Shown one piece after another: positions 22,971 through 32,882 of a stretch of 64,000 nt of DNA. Positions within the stretch are counted from its first letter, which is position 1; every line of letters starts with the position of its first letter. The translations under genes were made by a program, and so were the position numbers. Below the pieces are notes generated by a model that saw only the letters and a list, made by a program, of their open reading frames with translations, made no database searches and was not told where the DNA came from. The DNA comes from Sipunculus nudus (Eukaryota; Annelida; Sipuncula; Golfingiida; Sipunculidae). The DNA is taken from positions 17,538,729-17,602,728 of the forward strand of contig CM049314.1 in assembly GCA_026874595.1 (NCBI GenBank), given 5' to 3'.

Positions 22971-25900
22971 GTGAGTGTGGTATTCAGTGTGTTTATTTTA
23001 AGGCAGCCGTATGGAGAGATTATGCCTTGGTCTTAATAATATATCACTGATTTTCACAGAAGTACCATAACTTTTTGTTACAAAATCCAGCTACTGATAC
23101 TCCGCCAGCCATTTAATTAATAAACAATATTGTGTTTGGGATTTATAATAATATTAGTGGGATATATGCACACTGTATATAGTAATATTGTAATGGTAAT
23201 GTTCATTTCTTATACATTCTCTAGTCTCAGATTATCGCAACTTTTTTATTCCTGAGAATGTGTAATTAGCAGAGTTTAAATTGCAGAATCTTTTTGTGTG
23301 ATACTTATTTCGTATTTATTTGATTTCACAGTTTTGTAAATGTTAACTTAGAGCAGAGTAGAGTTTATCACCTTCATATACCTTGTGTCTTTATCAAATT
23401 AATTTTCTATTTCTATTTTGTGTATTTGACAATTTGTATCTGGTCCCTTGTTGGAATATTTAATGAAATTTGTGTGTATCTGATAGGTATATATGGTTCT
23501 GGCTGGTAAATTCAGTAATACGAGTTGTGTTTTACAGGCATGTTTTGGACACTTGTTGATATGTGTTTGACAGGTATATTTTGGTCACCTGTTGATATGT
23601 ATTTGACAGGTATATTTTGGTCACTGGTTGTGACAGTGGTTTTGGTAAACTCCTTGTCAGGAAGTTGGATGTCTTGGGAGTCAACATCTTTGCCGCTTGT
23701 TTAACAGAGAGCGGTCAAATAAAATTAAGACAAGAAACATCAACAAGAGTCAAAACGTTTCTTCTTGATGTGACAAAGAAGGAACAGGTTGCACAAGCAG
23801 TCAGCTTTGTCTCGTCCAAAATCCCATCTGCCACAGGTAAGTACAACCTAAGTCAGTGTGTAGTTTATGAAACTCTCTAGGGTGGTGTATATTGTATACT
23901 GTAGAATCTCTATATTATGGACAGTGACGGGACCTGAAATTTTGTCTGCAATAGAGAGGTGCCCTTAGTAAGGAGGTTATAGATTTCGGGACCTACTTTC
24001 AAGGGGCTGCCCTTAAGTGGCTGTAATTCGGAGGTACCCTTAGTACACAGGTGCCCATAAGGAGGGGTTCCATTGTACATCATATTCTAAAGGAGTGTAG
24101 TTGTAAAGTTTCCCTTAATACACTCACATAATGACTGATTGGTTTGTGTATTGTAAATTGAGCCTGAGTGATTTGTCTTCCCAATGACTCAATTCATGTG
24201 TGGGCAGTCCCTGACTGGTCAAATAATAAAAAAATGAGTTTTTTTCGTAGATGTATTTTTTCTTAAGCTCTTATTAAAAAAACTCAAAGGTCTTGTCATT
24301 ACAGTTTATTTATTAAGGACTGCAGCAGCAGCTGTAACTTAACAACTCACATAATGGGTGTTTGACTGGTGCATATTAAGTCTGTAATGATAAACTGGTG
24401 CACCAATACATTGCGACTGATAAAAAATCAAATTTCAGTAGTGTCTCAATACATGGACATACTGGATCAGACTTCTAACACTTAAGAATGGTTTCTATAC
24501 ACAGCATATAACATTAACATATAATAAAAACCCAAAAGTGTGGCAGCATCTGATCGACTGAGTAAGTTTTGAAATATATTAAATTTTTTTCCAGTTTGGA
24601 AAAGACTAATTTGAGAGGATTCCGTGATATAAAATGAGGAAAAATGGGACTCTGAATCTGAACTTTATTAATATGCTTATATGTATCTTACCATGCATTG
24701 TATAGTAAGGGATGTATTGTGATATGTGTTGAACATGAGATAACGAAGTGACAGCCCTGATGCTTATGTAAATCTATTGTCACATGTGCAAGCATAAGTA
24801 TCATTGAGTCATGTGATAAGATGTTAAATATACAGTCTGTTCTTGTTTATTTTCTGCCCATTTATCTGCCAAACTTGCCTTTGCCCAACAATTCACAAAT
24901 TCCCGATTTCCTTTTTTATATTTATCTCTTTTCACCGACACCCTCGATGATCAGCCACCCTTGCCAACTTTTTCTTGAAATAGGCGAATAAACAGAAGTA
25001 GACTGTAGATAGACAATAAGAAAGACCTACATCTTAATAAGTTATATCCCTAAGGAATGTTTCTCTACTTTTGAGGAAGATTATGATGGAGATAAAATGG
25101 AGCGGCCTAGATATGCTGAGACCTGAAATGGTACAAAATTGACCATAAAAATAATCATGGGTCATGTTTGCTGTGAGAATGTTTGGGACACACCATAGGA
25201 GTAAACAGATATATAACATATCTCATATCATAAATTTGTAAACATTATTGTGAAAAGATTTCACGATAAAACTATTAACTATCTGAATTTTTAATCACTG
25301 TTGAAAAAAATACATTCTATCGACCTTAAAAGTGAGTGGACAAAAGGTGCTTTGTCCAAAACTCCTCCTCCTAATAAAATGAGGGGGATATGTCCCCCTG
25401 TCCTCTGCCTGTGCCTTAACACATAAGTGATGTGTCGTAGATAACACCTCATAATGTTAGCTTTCCCCAGAAGACTGAGAGGATGTTTTACCTTTTCTGT
25501 ATCATACCCAGGATTAAATAACCCTTACCTAAACTTAATACTCATCTTCCAGGCAGTTATGGTGTCATATACATCTATACTGATGACACAATAATATAAT
25601 ACTGGAGTTTATGTATCTGACTTTGCTTTCAGGGTTATGGGGTCTCGTAAACAATGCAGGGACCACAGGCACTAAGCTGTGTCCACCTGACTGGAACTCA
25701 GTTGACGATTATATCAACGTGTTTGATATAAACACGCTGGGTACTATAAGGATGACGCAGGCTCTCCTACCACTGCTTAGGAAGACGAGAGGTCGTATCG
25801 TCAACATGTCCAGCGTATCAGGGAGGTTGTCATCACCACACTGTCTCCCATACTGCCTCAGTAAGGCCGCCATTGAATCCTACTCAGATGGGATGAGGTA

Positions 25901-28900
25901 ACATATCATGTCTAACAGTCGTACAGAGTCTCAGTAATAATATTTGTAAATATCACGTCTGTAACAGTTGTACAAAGTCTCAGTAATAATTTCTGTAAAT
26001 ATCATGTCTATCACAGTCTTATAGAGTCTCAGTAATAATGTCTGTAACTATCATGTGTATCACAGTTTGACAGTCTCAGTAAAAATATCTGTAAATCATT
26101 AACGGGCCTCTACTCTATTTCATTTCTGCAAATTCCTGTGTATAAACTGGACCCATGTTCAAAATGTTCTGGATTTTGAGGATATTTTTAAATGTTAAAT
26201 ATTATCTGGCAAGTAGAATTTCAATAAACATACAAATAATCTTTTAAAAGACATGAGGGATGTTTTCGGTTTTGCAATGAGATTTGCTACTCATCACAGA
26301 AATCTTTTAAAATCATATTTTATTTTGCATTTAAAATAAAAAGAAGTTGTTAAAAAAATACTGGCTTCTTCAGAAAATTATTTTTATCAATAGCTCATAC
26401 CATATTTTATTAGTTGTGATCCAATTAGTGTGGCACAAATCATGGAAGGTCCTGTGGCACTGGTAAAGCTATGTCTTACCAAAGAGAAAAAGATGGGAAA
26501 ACACAAGCCAGACTTCTGCTTAAGTATCTCTGCTTAATTTTACAACAACAAAATCTCCTGTCTGACAGCACTATGAATTCATCCTGTGGGTAACCCCTCA
26601 GGTTTAACATCCCATGTTTTTTAAATATCTTCATTGCATTAGGCAAAAAAAAATAAAAGGTATGGTTCTCAGACACCTCATGCATTAATTTTAACCCCCA
26701 GCATCAAAGGTTTTTATTTTGATTTTTATCTTTCCAAAAAAATAAATAATATAATTTACATAGTGCTTTTACCTGTTTAGCAGAAAAATGTTATTTTCAT
26801 GCTTTTTCCTGATGATATGACATTTTTATTGAAACATATAAAAAATGGTCAAAAATAAAATACCGCTCGCCCTCACTAATTTCTGAAAAAAAGTGCCTGA
26901 GAACCATGCCTATTATTTTTTTTGGCCTTAGAGTTGCACTGTCACTTTCAAAATCAGTAATTGAATAGGCCCTTCTAACTTGAAAATAGTGTGTTTAATA
27001 CTTACTTGTTACTGTTAAGTTTTTTATCTATCAAATATTTGTAGAATTCACCTGGCACAGTTTGGAGTGTCTGTTCATATTTTGGAGCCAAGTGGCTTTA
27101 AGACGGATCAGACATCAGTAGAGAATGTCAAGGCCAAAACGACCCGAGGCTGGTCCGAGGCCTCCCCGAGTATAAAGGACATGTACGGAGCAGAATACTT
27201 CCAGGGCTGTAAGTAACTGTTTTTAACCAAAATAGCAGTCTGAGACTACATATATACCTCCACCTGCGCACCTTGACTTATCAGACCTATATGGAGCCAA
27301 GTACTTCCAGAGCTTTAAGTACCTTCTTAAGCCGGGTTACCATGTGCATGTTTATGCGTATATATGCATGAACTGGCAAACAGTATATTTGTACATTGAA
27401 TCTGGCAGGTCTTCTATAAAAGATTGTGGAAAGATGTCATTTTATCCTGAATCCCTGAGTTCACCCTGACCAAATGCAGGAATATACTCCTGTGGCAATT
27501 TTCTTGCATACATGCACAAACACAGACAGACACATGGAAACACTCTAGTTACAAAATCATATGAGAAATTTTCATGCATATACACTTATATAGATATACG
27601 TCCACATGGAAACACAGCTTAACCTAAAATAGCAGTCAGAGACTACATACATACCTGCACCTGGGCCCTAATCAAACCTCTAAGCGTACTTCACAGAAAA
27701 ATGTGTCATGGTCCATGAACCCTCAATTGGATGACAGGGCAGCTCTGGAACAAAGGAAGCCTACAATACCAATGAATGCCTCTGACCTTCAGCTGGGAAA
27801 GAGGTATTATCCCTTCCCAATATGGTATAGAACTATTTCAGTTAAAAACATATAAAAATGATCATGATCACCTAATTAATGTGTAGGTCCTTGGGTGATA
27901 CCTTAACCCCAGACAAGGCATAATCAAAATCTATTCATAATTTTTTATTGGTGTTTACTAACAGACAACCCAAATAACTTACCAAGAACGATGAAAACAT
28001 AGTAGCTCTCCACCTTGTGGAGGTAGTTTTGTTTGAAAGATTTTATTGGTACAAGATAGTATCACCATCCAGTTGTTTAAGTACTTTTTGTTCACAGGTT
28101 GCTGATTTTCTCAGATAGAAGAATTCCTTAATCCAGGTGTAATTTACTTCAAAATTTAATCAGTCAAAATTAACAACAAATGTAAAAAAAAACACTTATA
28201 ATTTGCCTTATTTTCCTCTTGTCTGTTATGTTCTCTCTTCTCTCTGCCCTCATTCCAATATTCCTCTCTCTCTCTATCCTGGTTCTCTAACTATCAAACT
28301 CTCCTCTCTTTAGCTCTGACATTAACTGTCTGGTTCAGTAACTAGTATATCTATTTGTACATTTGCCCAAAATAATAATTGCAATTTAGGCATTTCTTAC
28401 AGCATTTATACAAGACATATTGTGTAATACATTCAACACCTTTCTTGCCCTCCTGTGAACACCTATGTGTCACTGTTAATTAATTAGTTTATCTGTGCAT
28501 GTCACTTTAAGAGTAAACCTGGTCAAATGTATAAACATGCTAATTAATGAATTCTCTGTGGACACTTATGAAAGGGCTGGCAGTTAATTGAATAAACTGA
28601 ATTGTAATAAGAAAGTTATCCTGCACAGAAGTCTGCTAAATACCTGTTTCATTCCATAGGACTGATCACCTTATAATATGTAATGACAACTTGGTAAAAT
28701 ATAATGATTTGAATTATCATAAAATTATCACACTGGTGGTAGTTGCCCTTCCTTCAAGAAACTGACTCTCATGAGTCAAAACAAAACAAAAGTAAACTAT
28801 ATTGTTTGAGATACATAATATAAATTACCTTATCTGTCAATAATTTAAACTTATTTTCACATGGAAACAGTTGAATTAGATCAAATAGGAAGAATGTAAA

Positions 28901-30534
28901 CACAAGCATAATCATCCTCATCAACATAGTAAATATGCTACATACAATCAAAGTGAATATTCTGTCATAGTACAATGAACAAAAACTAAAATAACAAAGT
29001 GTGAGAACATGCCATTGCCCCTTTAATTTGTTCAGACTTCATAAGTCTAAAGTGATACTTATGTAAGTGGAGGTAGAATAAGTATCAAATATAAAGAGAA
29101 GTGGCAGCTGTTATGTGTTAGAGTCTGTCAGAGGCTGAGATGCACTAAATAAAAAGAGAACTACTTGCTCCTTTATTTTCAAGATTAAAGAAGATAAATC
29201 TAGTTTGGTAAAGATTTACTAATATACAAGCTGTCATGAAACGCTTGAAATCTATGATATAATCCCTTAGCCCAACCTCTTTTGCCCCTAGGTGTTCAAC
29301 TGGCCAGATAATGCACGGGTAAGTATGTCTGTGCATTGGACGCAAGTAATCTGTTGTTTACACACACAGCAGCACCTTCGGATCAGCTGTGTCATGGCTC
29401 ATACAAAGGCACTTGAAAACATGACAATGAATTATACTGAAACCATTTATCCTGTTTCCACACCAGGTTATGAAAATAGCATTCAGGTTGTACTGTCATG
29501 ACTTATATTTCAGATACAAGGTTTACTATTGAATATGAACTAAATAAGATGAAAAAACATGCAGATGATTGGACCAGCTGATTTTTTTGCATCTAGAAAA
29601 TGCTTCTTTAACCTATGTTACATTAAGCCATTAACACAGGTAATAAAATCACACACTTGTAAGTTTTGCTGCCGTCAATCTTTGTTTTTAAGCCAAACTT
29701 AAAATTTTTTTGTACATTTAAATATCTTTTTTTACATCCCATTTTCTAAATTGATATTCAGTGTTTTAAGCAAATTACCTGTCATAACAGGAATGATCTG
29801 TAATATTTTCACTAAAAAACACAAACAATAATATGCAGATATATGGATATTATAATATTACTGCATTGACATACCCAGAAATGTTTTCTTAAAATTAACT
29901 CAGTTAACAGGGAAAAACTCTTAAGATTGGTGTAAAACTCAAAGCCCAATTTTATGCAGACATACTCAATTTGCCAGCATGACTTCCTGAACAGAAATTT
30001 TCAGCTCATCATTTTTTTACCTTTTACTATGTATGAAAATAGTGATGGAGACAGATTATTGATTTTATGTAACTGATTTTAATGTTTTTGTGTTGGGGAC
30101 ATGTTATTTTTTTTTTTATGTTATTTTGCTGTTGTTGTTTTATTATTATACTTTTGCAGAGATGTTATTTATTATATGTTATTTTTTTATTGTTTTAATG
30201 ATGGAGACATGTTATTTATATTATGTTATTGTTTTTATTATTATACTGATGCAGAGATGTTATTTATTTTATGTTATATTTCATTGTTTTAGTGATGGAG
30301 ACATTGGTAAACCTGATGTCGCATACTGCTTCCTCTGATGTTGACATGGTGATGCGGGCTTACATTCACGCACTCACAGCTCGGTATCCTCGCATCCGAT
30401 ACTCTGTCGGCTGGGATGCCAAGTTTGCCGCGATTCCTCTCAGCTATATGCCTTCCTGTATCCAAGATTTCCTTACACAAGGAACCTTTGGTCACCTGAC
30501 TCCAGCCTGCCTTCAAGACAACTACTCCAGATAA
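22876..30534 (+). CDS. SDR9C-type short-chain dehydrogenase (retinol dehydrogenase / 17-beta-HSD6-like), complete, five coding exons
   Basis: Joining 22876-22970, 23610-23836, 25633-25897, 27045-27208 and 30293-30534 gives 993 nt, a 330-residue protein, the normal length for this family. All junctions are GT/AG and keep frame. Visible features are an N-terminal hydrophobic anchor (about residues 6-18), the Rossmann motif TGCDSGFG (37-44), the AACLTE turn, NNAG (114-117), Asn141, catalytic Ser168 (NMSSVSG), Tyr181 and Lys185 (YCLSK), and GWDAK (290-294). The last is a hallmark of the retinol dehydrogenase/HSD17B6/DHRS9/BDH1 branch. Known relatives are ER- or mitochondrion-associated NAD(H)-linked oxidoreductases of retinoids, hydroxysteroids or 3-hydroxybutyrate. 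The exact substrate cannot be read from sequence. An AG immediately precedes the start codon, so at least one 5' non-coding exon is likely. Confidence 0.93.
23538..23627 (+). repeat. 36-bp tandem repeat across the exon 2 acceptor
   Basis: The unit GTATATTTTGGTCAC(C) TGTTGATATGTRTTTGACAG occurs as 23538-23573 (diverged), 23574-23609 and the partial third copy at the start of exon 2. Each copy carries an acceptor-like GACAG or TACAG. A weaker fourth relative is at about 23483-23505. Confidence 0.85.
23610..23836 (+). CDS. SDR9C gene, coding exon 2 (nucleotide-binding motif)
   Basis: Encodes residues 32-107 plus one base. It carries TGCDSGFG, the cofactor-binding Gly-rich loop, and AACLTE, typical of SDR9C. 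The acceptor TATTTGACAG is the third of three tandem near-identical acceptors spaced exactly 36 bases apart (AGs at 23536-23537, 23572-23573 and 23608-23609). Only the third gives an uninterrupted protein. The donor is CACAG/GTAAGT. Confidence 0.93.
25633..25897 (+). CDS. SDR9C gene, coding exon 3 (catalytic residues)
   Basis: Encodes residues 108-195 with split codons at both ends. It carries GLWGLVNNAG, Asn141 in FDINTLG, NMSSVSGR with catalytic Ser168, and PYCLSKAA with Tyr181 and Lys185, so the full catalytic tetrad is on this exon. The acceptor is CTTTGCTTTCAG. The donor AG/GTAACA is weaker than the others. Confidence 0.93.
27045..27208 (+). CDS. SDR9C gene, coding exon 4 (substrate-side region)
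   Basis: Encodes residues 196-250 plus one base, including HILEPSGFKTDQTS, the PG-motif-like segment that closes over cofactor and substrate in SDR enzymes, and MYGAEYFQG, matching the YGE-type segment of retinol dehydrogenases. The acceptor is ATATTTGTAG and the donor is GGCT/GTAAGT. The last ~25 bases and the intron start are duplicated downstream (27283 onwards). Confidence 0.92.
27283..27668 (+). repeat. Decayed duplicate of the exon 4 end plus intron start, split by an insertion
   Basis: The segment 27283-27330 (GACCTATATGGAGCC...) matches the exon 4 end at 27187 onwards. The segment 27623-27668 (CCTAAAATAGCAGTCAGAG) matches intron sequence at 27223 onwards. Removing 27331-27618 and one TTAA joins them into one continuous copy of about 95 bases. 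In the copy the donor GTAAGT has become TTAAGT, so it is probably inert. Confidence 0.85.
27331..27618. mobile_element. TTAA-flanked MITE (piggyBac/Kolobok-type target)
   Basis: A 288-base segment has ends GCCGGGTTACCATGTG and CACATGGAAACACAGC, which are imperfect inverted repeats. It is flanked by TTAA on both sides (27327-27330 and 27619-27622). The flanks together rebuild an older duplicated sequence, which independently shows that this is an insertion. No coding capacity. TTAA targets are known for piggyBac and Kolobok transposases; I cannot tell which. Confidence 0.85.
29292..29318 (+). other. Candidate 27-nt cryptic/poison microexon in SDR intron 4
   Basis: A strong polypyrimidine acceptor (CCTCTTTTGCCCCTAG, ending 29291) and a consensus donor (CGG/GTAAGT) enclose 27 bases. 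Spliced between exons 4 and 5, it would keep phase but introduce an in-frame TAA after six residues (CVQLAR). Exons 4 and 5 join directly with a good family match, so this is at most an alternative exon. Confidence 0.35.
30293..30534 (+). CDS. SDR9C gene, coding exon 5 (C-terminus)
   Basis: Encodes residues 251-330 and TAA (30532-30534). YPRIRYSVGWDAK corresponds to the strongly conserved HPRTRYSAGWDAK-type segment of retinol dehydrogenases, followed by the IPLSYMPS hydrophobic segment. The family's usual C-terminal membrane helix appears short. The acceptor is TTCATTGTTTTAG, and the codon split by the junction reads TTG (Leu251). A candidate polyadenylation signal AATAAA lies at 30610-30615. 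Confidence 0.92.
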
Positions 30535-30540
30535 TGTACG

Positions 30541-30835
30541 GTACATTCAAATGTTAACCTTTACAGCATCAAGATTAATTATGACAGGCCTTGATTCTGG
30601 TACATTCATAATAAATTACTTGGCTAATTGACCAATCGGTACATTCAAATGTTTATCTTTATAACATCAAAACTCATTATCACAGGCCTTGATTCTGGAA
30701 CATTCATCATAAATTACTTGGCTAATTGACCAAAACAGTACATTCAAATGTTTATCTTTATAACATCAAGACTCATTATGACAGGCCTTGATTCTGAAAC
30801 ATGCATTATAAATTACTAGGCCAATTGACCAATCA
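30541..30835. repeat. 98-bp tandem repeat, three copies, 3' of the SDR gene
   Basis: Copies start at 30541, 30639 and 30738 with GTACATTCAAATGTT and end in GCTAATTGACCAA. Only the first contains AATAAA; the other two carry CATAAA or TATAAA at the same place. The array lies just past the stop codon and probably overlaps the 3' UTR. Confidence 0.9.
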
Positions 30836-31215
30836 GGAGCATCTTTGAGGGCTAACTGACCAATCAGGAGCTAGCCTCCCATAAGTCAAGCTGATAAATC
30901 AGGAACTTTTCTGAAAGTAACTGACCAATCAGGCACTTCTATGAAAGTAACTGACCTATCAGGGGCTGCTCTGAGAGTTACTGACCTATCAGGGACTGCT
31001 CTGAGAGTAACTGACCTGTCAGGAACTTGTCTGAGAGTAACTGACCTATCAGGGACTGCTTTGAGAGTAACTGACCAACCAGGGACTGCTCTGAGAGTAA
31101 CTGACCTATCAGGAACTGCTCTGAGAGGAACTGAATAATCAGGGACTTCTCTTAGAGTAGCTAACCTATCAGAGACTATTCTGAACAATCAGGTGCTTTT
31201 CTAAAAGCTCACTGA
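30830..31215. repeat. 30-bp minisatellite
   Basis: About 12 copies of CTGACCTATCAGGGACTGCT plus CTGAGAGTAA, clean in the middle and degenerate at both ends. Because 30 is divisible by three, open frames with 10-residue repeats exist on both strands (30941-31138 plus, 30886-31188 minus). These are by-products of the repeat and not genes. Confidence 0.93.
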
Positions 31216-32183
31216 CCATTCTGAGACTTCTGCAGGACTTTTTATACAGGGTGATTGGGAACTTTCCAAGGGCTCACTGACAAATTACAAATTTCCATTG
31301 GGGCCCTATGGCTGCAGATTAACCACTTAAAAGAGATTTAAAGAAACTGCTGGAGCAGTGAAATGATTAATCCTGATCATGAGGTATAAACTCAGTAGAC
31401 AGATTTGTAAGAATATACCATGGCCAAAGTCTGTGTCTTTAATTTGATCATTTGTGACCTTGTATTTTAAATTTATCATGATTTTTTAGACCTGTTTGTT
31501 TATCAATAACTTTGGGAATCCTGAATGGAAAATTGTTATTCTAAATTGCTAGTTTTATAGATTTACACCTGACTATAACAGATGATCAAGTCACTCATTG
31601 GCAACTTCTCAATGGCAGGTGTCCTCTGTGTTATATGGAGCAAATCTAAGAGCTGTTCCATAAGTATATTCCGTACATTTCTTAGATCTCTCCCAGTCAT
31701 CATTGTTAAGGTCTGTAATTTAAGCTAAGAAAGAAAGTCTCCCCTTCAGACAATGAATCATCAATTTTTCAAGTTACAATTCTGACTGTAGATTTAACTA
31801 ATATCTGCCAGGTCATCATCACAGTTCAACAGATACTTAACAACAGAACAAGAATCTGAGGCAGCTCTTGGTTTCTAATGACAGTCATAACCTCTGCTGG
31901 TTACAAGTTGAGATGGAGACCTATGTATAATTACTGGTTATGAATATTCCTAGCCTGCTGTCAGTTCCATCCTTGTATGCCAATCATCAACCACATGTCC
32001 TACCACAAGATGCACATCTCTGTCTCCTAGCTCTCAGATTCTCTTTTTTTAGTTGTACTGCCCTTTTATGTAAGCTTACAATCCAACAATGTTTTCTTGA
32101 CACTTATTCAGTTAATTGTTTAAAAGCAACTGAAAGGTCCCAACCTGTCTTATGATTGATGCTCAACTTTTTAATTTTTTTTG
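31216..32183. other. Non-coding, nothing recognised
   Basis: AT-rich intergenic sequence downstream of the SDR gene; no exon, RNA gene or repeat boundary is recognised. Confidence 0.4.
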
Positions 32184-32882
32184 GGTAGAGGTAACCACCT
32201 CTATTCTTAAAGCTAACTTAACTAAGTACATGTACATCTGCAGATTTCCATTCTGGTTTCAGACCATGTGACAAGGTAGTATAATGCTTCCTCTCATTTA
32301 ATATCCTGGTGTTAACCAGGCTCAGTGACTTCTGCACACCTGCAGGCCCTGGGTGTGTAAACATTCCCTTTCCTGGATTATACCACTGAGGAACCCCCAA
32401 AAGGCTCACTCTTTTGTAGGGCTGAAACGGGTACAAATTTTTGGACTCGAGTACCCGATAAGCATTACCCAACTTGGACTCGAGTACTCGTTACCATGGC
32501 AATGCTGTAAAGATAAAACGACATCTGTTTACTGATGCAAAATATGCATATATTTGACTTCGTGATGATTTAACTTTATCCAAACGAAGAAACAGATATA
32601 TGTCATAACTGAAGACCTTTATTAATTTGACTAGCATATATTTAGAGCCATATGCCAGGCTACGATAATGAATAAATAGACCTACAGACTGCCCATAAAT
32701 TTGCAGTATATTCAAATGTGCATATAAATACACTAGTACTCGAGTCCAAATTTTGGACTTGAGTACTCGGTAAGTATTACCCGGACTAGAGTACTCGAGT
32801 ACTCCTTTCAGCCCTACTCTTTTGTGAGTGAAACATGGCCATTGGGCACAGCTTTCCCATTAGGCCTGCAGAGCGCTTGACA
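32184..32882 (-). repeat. tRNA-derived SINE (copy 2), interrupted by a hAT element
   Basis: The body matches the copy at 6871-7248: AGAGGTAACCACCTCT hairpin end, CTTAACTAAGTA, CATCTGCAGA, a GTTTCAGACCATGTGACA stretch, GGAACCCCC and CTCTTTTGTGAGTGAAA. It is split at 32416/32817 by a 400-base insertion with duplication of CTCTTTTG. The tRNA-like head beyond about 32880 is missing or unrecognisable. Confidence 0.85.
32417..32816. mobile_element. Non-autonomous hAT-type element inside a SINE
   Basis: The 400-base element has terminal inverted repeats TAGGGCTGAAA, with CTTTCAGCCCTA at the right end. It is flanked by a perfect 8-base duplication CTCTTTTG (32409-32416 and 32817-32824). Both ends carry inner motifs of the ACTCGAGTAC kind, as does the element at 9905-10555, though the termini differ. 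No transposase. Confidence 0.93.

Noticed and set aside
27283-27330. An additional SDR exon similar to exon 4
   Set aside because: It duplicates only the exon end, the donor is mutated, and the five-exon model already gives a full-length family match.
30886-31188. Ten-residue repeat proteins on both strands
   Set aside because: A 30-bp tandem repeat without stops opens frames on both strands; no other support.
32353-32535. 60-codon ORF in the 32-kb region
   Set aside because: It crosses the junction between a SINE and the inserted hAT-type element, so it cannot be an ancestral gene.
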